From positions 1 through 18,256 of the forward strand of contig CAJVPP010001709.1 in the NCBI GenBank assembly GCA_910592005.1: DNA of 18,256 nucleotides, given 5' to 3'. This stretch comes from Funneliformis mosseae. Lineage: Eukaryota; Glomeromycota; Glomeromycetes; Glomerales; Glomeraceae. Under the pieces are notes generated by a model. That model had not been told where the DNA came from and made no database searches. It saw only the letters and a program-made list of their open reading frames with translations. A program made the translations under genes and the position numbers. How positions within the stretch are numbered: the stretch's first letter is position 1; each line of letters opens with the position of its first letter. Of this stretch, positions 10,701 to 17,755 are shown piece after piece.

Positions 10701-11249
10701 ATTAGTAAATTGGAAGTCTTCTCTAATGAAATCTAGTTAACAAATAATAGAACATAAACTATACAGATAAGTTAACTGCTTTATTATTTAATGTTGATTC
10801 TTTTTTAAAAAAAAAGATTCTTTTAATTACAATACATAAAGCAAGAAATTTTTTATTTGTCATGTGAGAAAGGGAAACTGATTATGATTAGAATATGTAT
10901 TTAAACTATTGTGATTGATTGATTACATTCAGATTACTGTATTAAATCAGGTTGATGCGATTTAGGATTTGTAATAATTAAATTACTCAATATTTGTTAA
11001 CATTTTCAAATTTTCAATTTATTTAACTAATGATTAATAAAAAAAAAAATTCTTTTTATTTTTAACACTTGTTACAATTTATATATGTACTTGATTTAAT
11101 ATTGATACCAAAAATTAAAAAACTTTAAATGCTTTATTAAATTAAAATTTTTATCACGCTTATCACGCTTATCATGTGTATGTGAACTAATAAAATTTTA
11201 AGATTACCATATCACATGATAGAAGATCAATATCTCAAATTTGGCCGCT
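10701..11249. other. Right non-coding arm of the Tc1-like element
   Basis: Lies upstream of the transposase start and should hold its promoter, but AT richness prevents naming a TATA box. It includes two direct copies of TTATCACGC at 11151-11168 followed by TTATCATGTGTA, the partner of the subterminal repeat in the left arm. Confidence 0.5.
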
Positions 11250-11286
11250 TAAAAAATTTTTAGTTGGGACTAGATTGTATGCACTA
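11250..11286 (-). repeat. Right terminal inverted repeat of the Tc1-like element
   Basis: The reverse complement from 11286 begins TAGTGCATACAATCTAGTCC. The outermost base is T where the left end has C, a C to T change of the CAGTG terminus that should weaken cleavage. A further match to the left end (CAAANTTGAGAYATT) lies about 45 bases inward here but about 175 bases inward on the left, suggesting an extra insertion of roughly 130 bp in the left end. Confidence 0.78.
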
Positions 11287-11288
11287 TA
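11287..11288. repeat. TA target-site duplication, right
   Basis: TA immediately after the right terminal repeat and before the GGATATTC of the LINE. It pairs with 8055-8056. Confidence 0.75.
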
Positions 11289-12970
11289 GGATATTCTAAT
11301 AAGGTAATTAGTTAAGTATGGTTTAGGTTAAATTCCCATGGTTTAGGTTTGGAAATTAGATATACAAAAGTCAAATTCTATTTATGAGGTATCAGGTTAT
11401 GAGTTAGATAGCAACATGCAAATTTTCCAAAAACATTTGAAAGCGAAGGGGCTAAGATGTTTCAGCATTTCATTCAATATTTTCGATGGGTTAGGAACTT
11501 TATCATCAGATAGTGAATTAATAATGTCAAACCATTCTTTTTCAATAAGAGGTTGCATGAGGGGTTATATATAGTGAGATCAATATTATCTAATAGAGTA
11601 TATTCATCTTTTTATAAATCTGAAATTACTGGATTAGAGTATCTCGAGCTGATGACTTGCTGGAAATGTTGAGTCATTTCTTTATTTACATCAATAGGAT
11701 CTGTAAGCAACTCTTTTTCATGGTTATTATTATCAATGCATCTGTCTAAAAGAATATTAGTGTAAGGATGATCAAGGAGAGAATTAAACATAGCCGATTG
11801 ATTAGTAGTGAAGTTTTCACATTATTATTCAATTGTTTCTTGAAGAGATTTTGCTTTGTATTTTGTCTTTTATATTTTAACAGCAACTATTAGTACTTTT
11901 TTAAGATTTTTGAGAGTAGGAGTTATCATTGATAAGAAATTCAAAGAATATGCAGTTGATATAGATAAAGTAATATCATAATCTTTAGAGAATTGTGAGG
12001 CTTTATCAAACAATCAACCCTATTTGATATCATAAACTTCACTGAAGAGGCAAGATTTGGAGTAGCATTTCAGTTTATAAAGCAATTTAATATATTTATA
12101 AATTAATTTGAGCAATTTAGGTCTGAGATCATGAGTATAATGAGAGGTGTGTTTGTTAGAAATATGTTTTAAAGCTACGTCTATGATGTCTTTTTGGAAA
12201 AGATCTCAAATGAAATTAACTTTGTGAATATTGAGAATATTATCGAGGTTTACAGAAATCAGTCTTGAGCATCAACAGCATCAGTAAAAGTAAACCAGTT
12301 TTCATCTGACATATTGTGATAAAGAAAAACAAGTTTTTTTATTATTGAGGTATTATTGAAATTAGAATTGATAGAAGCAAAGCAATGAAAATAGATACTA
12401 TATAATAGTCTGAGATCGAAATATTTACAGGAATGACTTAATAGTTGTTGAAATCAGAAAGTAAAGATGAAGCAATAAAAATATGATCAATCGTTGACCA
12501 TGAAGAACCTTGAACATATGTATAAAGATTATTAATATTTTTGATTGATTTGATAAAATCATAGGTATTAATAAAATTATTATTAGTTATATAATTAATA
12601 AATTATTGCGAATGCGAGAGGTTGCGAGATCTAGATGGATCAGTATTAAAATCACCTAAAATAATAAGAAAAAATTAGCATGAATAGCTTCATTTATAAG
12701 AGTATGCATTTGTTGAATTGTTTTTAAATGAAGGGATTTATCAGAACTGGATAAGTAAACGTTAATAGCATAGAATTTGTTTTTATTTTTAAATTAAAAT
12801 TTAAGACAAAAAATTTAATTAAAGTAAGATGAATAGTAAAAAATATGGTCAGCAAGATATTTCTTAATGAGAAATTCTAAGTCAAAACTAAAGCATTGAG
12901 TATCTAAATCAATAGAAAAGAAAGATACGAAATTGTTATTGCAAATCTTTTGAGGGAGAAATTAGAGTTC
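11289..12970 (-). pseudogene. LINE ORF2, upstream half: AP-type endonuclease and linker
   Basis: The endonuclease nicks target DNA to prime reverse transcription. Visible motifs: FSFDLEFLIKKYLADHIFYY, NKFYAINVYLSSSDKSLH, ILGDFNTDPSRSRNL (GDFN at 12645-12656), STIDHIFIASSLLSDFNNY (ID-H at 12477-12494) and ISISDYYIVS. The last normally reads SDH, whose His is catalytic; here the codon at 12405-12407 is TAT (Tyr), a C to T change. The N-terminal part with the metal-binding Glu is missing. The linker holds MFNSLLDHPYTN, EKELLTDPIDVNKEMTQHF, EWFDIINSLSDDKVPNPSK and NEMLKHLSPFAFKCFWKIC, then KPWEFNLNHT and ITLLEYP just before the insertion point. Frame changes and many stops break it. Confidence 0.82.
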
Positions 12971-13139
12971 CGAATGAGTTGAGTTAAGTTTAAAGATCAA
13001 CTTGACTTGACTCTCTTTTTTTGAGTCGAGTCGAGTCAAATTTATTTTATAAAATCTTTCAATTTGATTTGATTCGAGTTATATAAATTTTAAACTCAAC
13101 TCAATTTGACTCGATTCAATTTTAACTCGATTTGACTTT
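12971..13139. repeat. Palindromic TCGA/TCAAGT-type low-complexity block
   Basis: Variants of ACTCGA, ACTTGA and GAGTCGA recur on both strands. A hairpin can form between AACTTGACTTGACTC (from about 12999) and GAGTCGAGTCGAGTC just after a T-run. A second inverted repeat pairs GAGTTGAGTTAAGTTTAAA (from about 12976) with TTTAAACTCAACTCAA (near 13090). The block starts where the LINE coding signal stops. Confidence 0.6.
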
Positions 13140-13170
13140 GAAAAAAAATAATAAAAAAAATGAAAAGATT

Positions 13171-13214
13171 GGGGGAGGGGAGGAAAAGGGAGAGGGGGAG
13201 GAAAAAAAAAAGAG
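13171..13214 (+). repeat. 44-nt polypurine tract with four G-runs
   Basis: Purine only. The G-runs GGGGG, GGGG, GGG and GGGGG are separated by 1, 7 (AGGAAAA) and 3 bases, which fits the usual G-quadruplex pattern of four runs of at least three G with loops of 1-7. The mirror-like purine strand could also form a triplex. It is a striking G cluster in an otherwise AT-rich window. Confidence 0.65.
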
Positions 13215-13228
13215 CGAATAATTCATTA

Positions 13229-13349
13229 TCATTCAAGTCAAATGATTCAGGTCATCGTTCAAGTCGAACGATTTGAGTTATCATTCAAGTTGAATGATTC
13301 GGGTCATCGTTCTTCTTGAACAATAAAAAAAATCGTTCAAATCGACATG
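13229..13349 (+). repeat. 26-bp tandem repeat, three good and two decayed copies
   Basis: Units begin at 13229, 13255, 13281, 13307 and 13333, exactly 26 bases apart. The consensus starts TCRTTCAAGTYRAAYGATT and ends YRGGTYA. Each good unit has a short palindrome, CGTTCAAGTCGAACG in the second copy. Copies 4 and 5 keep TCGTTC and the spacing but diverge inside. Differences among good copies are mostly C/T or G/A. Confidence 0.8.
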
Positions 13350-13595
13350 TTTATAAAGGGTGTGTGAATACTTTTATTTACCCTCTATATCTAAAATTTT
13401 ACCTGTCACAGTGTGATACTTTTGCTGCTACTGCTTCTCTTTTCCAAGTACTGCCAAATTTAATTATGCAACCACCATTATATAATATTTGTTTCTTTTG
13501 AAAAAATTTCCAATTTTAAATGTAAAACTATGCCATATTGGTTCATTTAAAATATCTAACTTTCATACTAAAGATAAAAATTCAAAATATATATA
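13350..13595 (+). other. Possible promoter/leader of the following pseudogene
   Basis: TTTATAAAGG at about 13349-13358 is a TATA-like site directly after the 26-bp repeats. The next 200 bases are pyrimidine-rich with less A/T than the surroundings. A 61-codon open frame at 13316-13501 starts inside the repeats and has no recognised motif, so I do not call it a gene. The promoter role is inference from position only. Confidence 0.25.
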
Positions 13596-14325
13596 TTTAG
13601 CTTTGATGAAGCTTTAAAAATATTTAGAATACACTTTATTAAACAAAACATTACTAGTAACATAATTGATAATACAACTCTTAAGAATAATATTAAAGCT
13701 GTACAAGCTGAATGAGAAAGGATTGATTTATTATTGAATGAATATTTAGAGGTCACTACAATTTTATGAAGTTCTCAGGTTATTGATGCACGTAAAAAAT
13801 TATTGTGGATATTAGCAAAGGATTTAGTAGCTATTTTTAATATGGAGGATCCTTTATCTTATTTAATTTTTCATAAAATGAAATTATTTAAATTAAATAA
13901 AACAGGATGTAAAAAGTTAATTATATATTACGAAGATAGATTAATATAAATACAAGCAATTTTTCATCAAGAAGTTCTACAAAATGAAATAAGAAATACT
14001 ATTAGATGGTAAGCATTAGGAGTTTATAGAATGAAATACAAAAATTATCTTACTCAAAATAAAATGGATAAAGAAAAAAATGCAAATATAAAAATTTAAA
14101 GAAAGTAATATAAAATATCACCAATTTATTCCAAAATTAATAGAATCAACCAGTTAAAAAAAGAAAGACTCTTTCTTATAAAAAGAAGTTTTAGAAAGAT
14201 TACTTATCTATAAGACCAAAATTCCTGATCAAGCATATCAAGAAATTGAATAGCTATTAGGAATAAAATGGAATAAAAAAAAGATTTATAGCTGGTAGAA
14301 TTATTATATTAAAAAATCTGATTAG
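13596..14325 (+). pseudogene. Decayed gene of unknown family with homeodomain-like C-terminal helix-turn-helix
   Basis: Frame from 13596: FSFDEALKIFRIHFIKQNIT, NTTLKNNIKAVQAE-stop-ERIDLLLNEY, SSQVIDARKKLLWILAKDLV, AIFNMEDPLSYLIFHKMKLF, QAIFHQEVLQNEIRNTIRW-stop-ALGVYRMKYK. After a shift near 14091: FKESNIKYHQFIPKLIES, KEVLERLLIYKTKIPDQAYQ, EIE-stop-LLGIKWNKKKIYSW-stop-NYYIKKSD. Stops are TGA, TAA and TAG at sites where Trp or Gln fits. The last 60 residues have the length and hydrophobic pattern of a homeodomain, with helix 3 written KIYSW-W-NYYIKK, but the invariant Asn of helix 3 is not clear. I do not recognise the upstream part. Codons keep a protein-like mix (His, Gln, Asp, Trp), unlike the flanking DNA. 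Confidence 0.5.
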
Positions 14326-14766
14326 AAAATCACTTTTCTATTACCTATTCTATTATAAAGTAAAATAATATATTTTAATTAATAAATTTATAATAAAACT
14401 ACCAAAATACAAATTAAATAATATATAATTTACAAATTCTTAAGAACTATTATATAAATATACTTTTTCATTTATAAAAATTAATAAAAATAATAAAGAA
14501 ATAGATATCTGTGTTGTAATTTTAAACATTTTCATACATTTAACTATTTAATCATAGATATAAATATGAAAATATCTAAACTTTTAAAATATAATCTCTC
14601 TTTGTACAAATATATAAAATAGAAGTTAAAAATTAATATTTGTTTATGAGTTGAGTAAGTGTATTGAAGTTTAATTATGTTAGCTTATAAAAGAACTTTC
14701 ATTATATTTATATTACATAAAATTTTAATTAGAGATCGACAACTCTTATGACATTTCTACTGATTA
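14326..14766. other. AT-rich stretch without gene
   Basis: Nothing recognised. Both strands are crowded with stops and there are no clear repeats. Confidence 0.5.
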
Positions 14767-15042
14767 ATAGTAAAGTTTTGGTATAGAAAACTTTTTTAAG
14801 TATGTTAGCTATCATATAACTAATATTGGATTTCAATCTTCAGTAAATTATTATAAAAAAGTAGCTAAACCCCTTTATATAATAATTTACTAATCTTTAC
14901 TGCGTAACAACTTCTGATCAGCTGGTCTAATTTTAATGAAATTTAGTTTATTGAATCACTACACTGAGGAGATTAGAATCTAATATTAGTTTTATAGTAG
15001 CTAGTATGTTTAAAAAAGTTTTTTACACCTAAACTTTACTAT
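14767..15042. mobile_element. MITE-like element with long terminal inverted repeats, 276 bp
   Basis: The left end (from 14767) begins ATAGTAAAGTTTTGGTATAG and the reverse complement of the right end (from 15042) begins ATAGTAAAGTTTAGGTGTAA. The match continues inward for about 75 bases (CTAATATTRGATT is still shared) with roughly 80% identity, mismatches mostly C/T or G/A. No coding capacity. An internal perfect 14-base inverted repeat, AGTAAATTATTATA at 14842-14855 with its complement at 14878-14891, makes a central hairpin. The target duplication is unclear: the right end is followed by TA or ATA, the left is preceded by TTA. TIR and size suit a non-autonomous Tc1/mariner-type MITE. Confidence 0.7.
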
Positions 15043-15353
15043 ATAATAAATTTTGATGTAGATTGCTAAGCTACACAAAATTAGTATTATTAATTTAATA
15101 CTAAATACTGGTTGATTGATCTGTTGATTGACATTAATCATGTCTAAATATTGGATTTAAAAAACATGTAAATGTAAATAAAACTAAAGATCAATAGAAA
15201 CTTAGCCTTTGCTGACAGGTTTATAATAGATACTATCTCATATCTTCAAACTCAGGAACTCTTATATAAGTAAGAAAATGATTAACCAGTAATTAGTAGA
15301 TTTAAGTTCACTGCAAGGAGGCGTAATACCTAAGATCAGTGATATACATTTTT
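15043..15353. other. Non-coding stretch with a small hairpin
   Basis: No gene. TTAGTATTA at about 15082 and TAATACTAA at about 15096 form a 9-bp stem with a short loop. Otherwise no recognised signal. Confidence 0.45.
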
Positions 15354-15480
15354 GATGTCCTAGAGATTTGTTATCCTAGCTATATGTCTCAGTTATATGT
15401 CCTAAGCTGTCTCATACTATGTCCCAAATATCCTATTTGTCCCATCTATATCCCATCAGTATTCTATTAATATCCCATTA
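15354..15480 (+). repeat. Degenerate TRTCCYA short-period repeat
   Basis: Eleven occurrences of a TRTCCYA-like word (GTCCTA, ATCCTA, GTCTCA, GTCCCA, ATCCCA) recur at spacings of 9-16 bases, mean about 11.5. The plus strand is C-rich and G-poor in this stretch. It looks like an old minisatellite. Confidence 0.5.
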
Positions 15481-16386
15481 CAATACTGCTTAAGGTAATA
15501 ATAGACTGCATTGCACATTGCAATATCTTCTAAATTGAATTATCACTAGGGTTAGAGGCTGAGTTTGATTCTCAGATGAATTTGATGTTATAAGTACAAA
15601 ACTATTATCTATGTAAAAGATTTAATTTTACAATCTCAGTAGTCATCAATAGGGTAAAATCATATAAATTAAATTGGTAATAATAGGGTTTAACAGGCTT
15701 TATAGTTAAAATGACCCTCTTTCTAAAAGTAATGGTACCTAATAAGGTCTAGTGAATCTGAGACAGTGGTAATAAGCTATTAACGATAGTTTATACTAGG
15801 TAATAATTGTATAGGAATATGCTTTTAGGTGGGTTGCTGTATCTTTTAAATAGGATCAAAAGACTTAGAGAGATTACTTAATGTGAGATAAAACTTGTCT
15901 TAATTGAGATATGCATTTTACTAATCTCTAGCTATTTCACATTAATTGTAAAAAAAATTTGTCAAGATATCCTTTAAGATTTGGGTTTTGAAATAAGTAT
16001 AAAATTATATTTTTAGCATTTGTGGTTGATGTTTAAAGCTGTTTAAAGATAACCAATTATACTTGCATTTCTTTTGATAGCCACTATATAAATAGATACA
16101 ATTTTTAGTAATATAAAGTTAAATTTTGTATTTATTTATTTATTTATTTTTTAATACAATTTATAATAAGATAAAACTGTAAATTTGTATTATTTTTTTA
16201 AAACAAATTTTTTTTAAAAAAATTCAACATTATGATTAAATTAATTAAAATTAAAAAAAAATCTTCTTTAGCTTTTATAAAAGCAAAAGTAATTTCAAAT
16301 CATTTATACCTTCTAATAGATTCTTTACTTAATAAATAAATAAAAATAATATGATCATATAATAATGATAATTTAAATAGATTTTT
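15481..16386. other. Gene-free stretch with scattered repeats
   Basis: No gene is supported. GGTAATAA recurs at about 15494, 15676, 15769 and 15800. An inverted pair TTAATGTGA / TCACATTAA lies near 15879 and 15939. A TTTA microsatellite of about five units lies at 16126-16148. A tRNA T-arm-like hairpin is listed separately. Confidence 0.4.
15559..15575 (+). other. tRNA T-arm-like hairpin (isolated)
   Basis: CTGAG, seven-base loop TTTGATT, CTCAG: a perfect 5-bp stem whose loop is a TTCRANT-type T-loop with C changed to T, so it also resembles a pol III B box. No D-arm, anticodon arm or pairing acceptor stem is found at the right distance, so this is not a tRNA gene. It could be a fossil of a tRNA-derived SINE, or chance. 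Confidence 0.25.
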
Positions 16387-16488
16387 TACTTCTATTTTTA
16401 TCTTTACTTTTACTACTGCATTTTTCTTTGCCTCTATATTTATCTTAAACTCTTTTTCTATCTCAACATCTATCTTTACCTTAATATT
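16387..16488 (+). repeat. Degenerate TATCTT hexamer array, 17 units
   Basis: Read in sixes from 16387 the sequence is TACTTC, TATTTT, TATCTT, TACTTT and so on to TACCTT, AATATT at 16488. Most units are pyrimidine except for the second and sometimes first base. On the minus strand it gives an alternating pattern (KVKIDVEIEKEFKINIE) that is open for about 65 codons but has no start codon and ends in a TGA near 16305. I read it as a repeat, not a gene. Confidence 0.55.
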
Positions 16489-16649
16489 TATTATTACAAA
16501 TAAAAATGATTAAAAAGCAATTAAAAAATATGAAATAAAAAATTAAAAAATTAGATATTAGTTTTATAATTTCTTTAAACATTAAAAATAATATAAAAGT
16601 TTATAAAATATAATTTTAGAATATAATTATAATATTAATAATTATCATA

Positions 16650-17066
16650 TCAATTATTATTTTAAAATAAATAATATAAACAATTGTTTTATCTATCAAT
16701 TTATAAATAATGAATTATATATATTAAGTTTAATTATTAAAAACATTTTTAATAAAAAAGTTTTTTTCAGATAAAGAAATTAAATATTTGAAAAACTTAA
16801 CATTAAACTTAGTTATATTATAAATAATTTTAATAATATATTAAAGATTCATTTTCTAACAATGAAAATTTTTATTATACATATATAATATATAAAGGTT
16901 GCATGAAAATTAGAGAACATAATAATTATATATTACCTATCATTAAAGAAAAACATTATTATGTATAGTTAAGAAATTTTGAAATAATATATTATATGAT
17001 TCTTTACAATAAACAGATAAAATTAAAGGAATTATAATATCAAAAAATTAGAAAATAATTAATTGA
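16650..17066 (+). pseudogene. Possible decayed plus-strand reading frames, unknown
   Basis: Three short plus-strand pieces in different frames look more protein-like than their surroundings: NCFIYQFINNELYILSLIIK (about 16684-16743), SDKEIKYLKNLTLNLVIL (about 16769-16822) and YTYIIYKGCMKIREHNNYIL continuing PIIKEKHYYV (about 16876-16966). Stops are TAA or TAG. No family is recognised. A-rich DNA readily yields Lys/Asn/Ile frames, so this may be chance. Confidence 0.25.
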
Positions 17067-17755
17067 ATGGATAGTCATGAAGAAAAAATAATTAATCAGA
17101 AATTACATAATATTAGAAGAATAAAAGTAATTGGAATAATATAACAAAATATAAATCATCTAATATAACTGTTAGATAATATAATTATATAGAATACAAT
17201 ATAATCAGAATGTAATACAAATCTTATAATAAAATTGAAATAGAATGCAATAATTAAAATATAATATGATAACTAAAAAGTGATATAATAACTGAAAAGT
17301 AATACAATAACTAGAAGAAAATATAATAACCAGAATATTATATAATAACTAAAAAAAGTACGATAATTAAAATATAATACAAATAAATTATTAGATCTAA
17401 AAAAATAAATAATTAAAGTTATAAAGAAAGAGAATAGTTAAAGAACTTTTGAAATAAAAAAAGTAAAAATCTATGAAATACATAAATATTATATAAAAGT
17501 TCAAATGAAAGAAATCAATAAGCTGAGACTATAAAATACTTGTATAATTTATATTATTAAAAAAAAATTAGTTAAAATATTAAAGAGAGAATATGAATAC
17601 TTAAATATGAAAGAAAAAAAAAGAGAATTATTATGTAAATTGAAGAAATAGAAGGAATTGAATTAATAATTAGTGAAAGTAAAAGAATTACTAAAAATAG
17701 AAAATAATAATATCATAGTAATACATAATAAAAATATATAATAAGATATATAATA
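17067..17755 (+). pseudogene. Possible decayed coiled-coil reading frame
   Basis: From ATG at 17067 (MDSHEEKIINQKLHNIRRIK) one frame runs about 230 codons with 20 stops, 17 TAA and 3 TAG, no TGA. The best part is KVQMKEINKLRL, then KILKREYEYLNMKEKKRELL, CKLKK and LVKVKELLKIENNN, with Leu spacing suggesting a coiled coil. If TAA/TAG were once CAA/CAG the product would be Gln-rich. Against this, the stop count is close to what A-rich random DNA gives, and the 19-bp repeat lies inside it. After 17755 the frame breaks up, although coiled-coil-like pieces (NLKTLKEKNRNQKLNLLKKE near 17983) persist in other frames to about 18118. Confidence 0.3.
17218..17368 (+). repeat. 19-bp minisatellite, eight units
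   Basis: The marker AACT/AATT/AACC recurs at 17236, 17255, 17274, 17293, 17312, 17331, 17350 and 17368 (end positions), a strict 19-base period with the last unit 18. The consensus is RAAAWRTAATATAATAACY. The first two units and the last are the most diverged. The period is not a multiple of three, which is unfavourable for its origin as protein repeats. Confidence 0.7.

Larger units (their letters stand above)
8057..11286 (-). mobile_element. Tc1/mariner-like DNA transposon, 3,230 bp, inserted in the LINE
   Basis: The element starts CAGTGTATACAA at 8057 and ends, on the other strand, TAGTGCATACAA at 11286, with TA on both outer sides (8055-8056 and 11287-11288). TA duplication and CAGT-type ends are classical for the IS630-Tc1-mariner superfamily. 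It encodes one DDE transposase pseudogene on the minus strand (10700-8659), leaving about 600 bp of non-coding DNA on each side. Deleting the element with one TA joins ...LLEYP to RKALIKL... in the LINE in a single frame, which fixes the boundaries to the base. The transposase lacks catalytic residues, so this copy is dead. Confidence 0.85.
4815..12970 (-). mobile_element. LINE-type (non-LTR) retrotransposon, 5'-truncated, split by a DNA transposon
   Basis: The minus strand carries endonuclease (about 12970-12350), linker (12350-11289), reverse transcriptase (from 8054), thumb and C-terminal RNase H-like parts of a single LINE ORF2. The order and motifs match LINE proteins of arbuscular mycorrhizal fungi as I know them. 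The element is interrupted by the insertion at 8057-11286. Its endonuclease lacks the N-terminal half, and the coding signal ends at about 12970 against a repeat block, the common 5'-truncation pattern of LINEs. The last codons end at a TAG at 4815-4817. Without the insertion about 4.9 kb of LINE remains. Confidence 0.85.

Noticed and set aside
8062..11283. 8-bp target duplication (TGTATACA/TGTATGCA) suggesting a hAT element
   Set aside because: Both copies lie inside the terminal inverted repeats, because GTATAC-like sequence is self-complementary. The true ends are CAGTG with TA flanks, which also restores the LINE frame exactly.
13229..13349. CRISPR array
   Set aside because: Units are contiguous without spacers and the context is eukaryotic; the same applies to the 19-bp array.
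13316..13501. 61-codon plus-strand open frame as a gene
   Set aside because: It starts inside the 26-bp repeats, shows no motif and has no homologous look.
13568..13756. 62-codon minus-strand open frame
   Set aside because: It lies antisense to the better supported plus-strand pseudogene and is a shadow.
15541..15600. Complete tRNA gene
   Set aside because: Only a T-arm-like hairpin is present; no acceptor stem, D-arm or anticodon arm can be placed.
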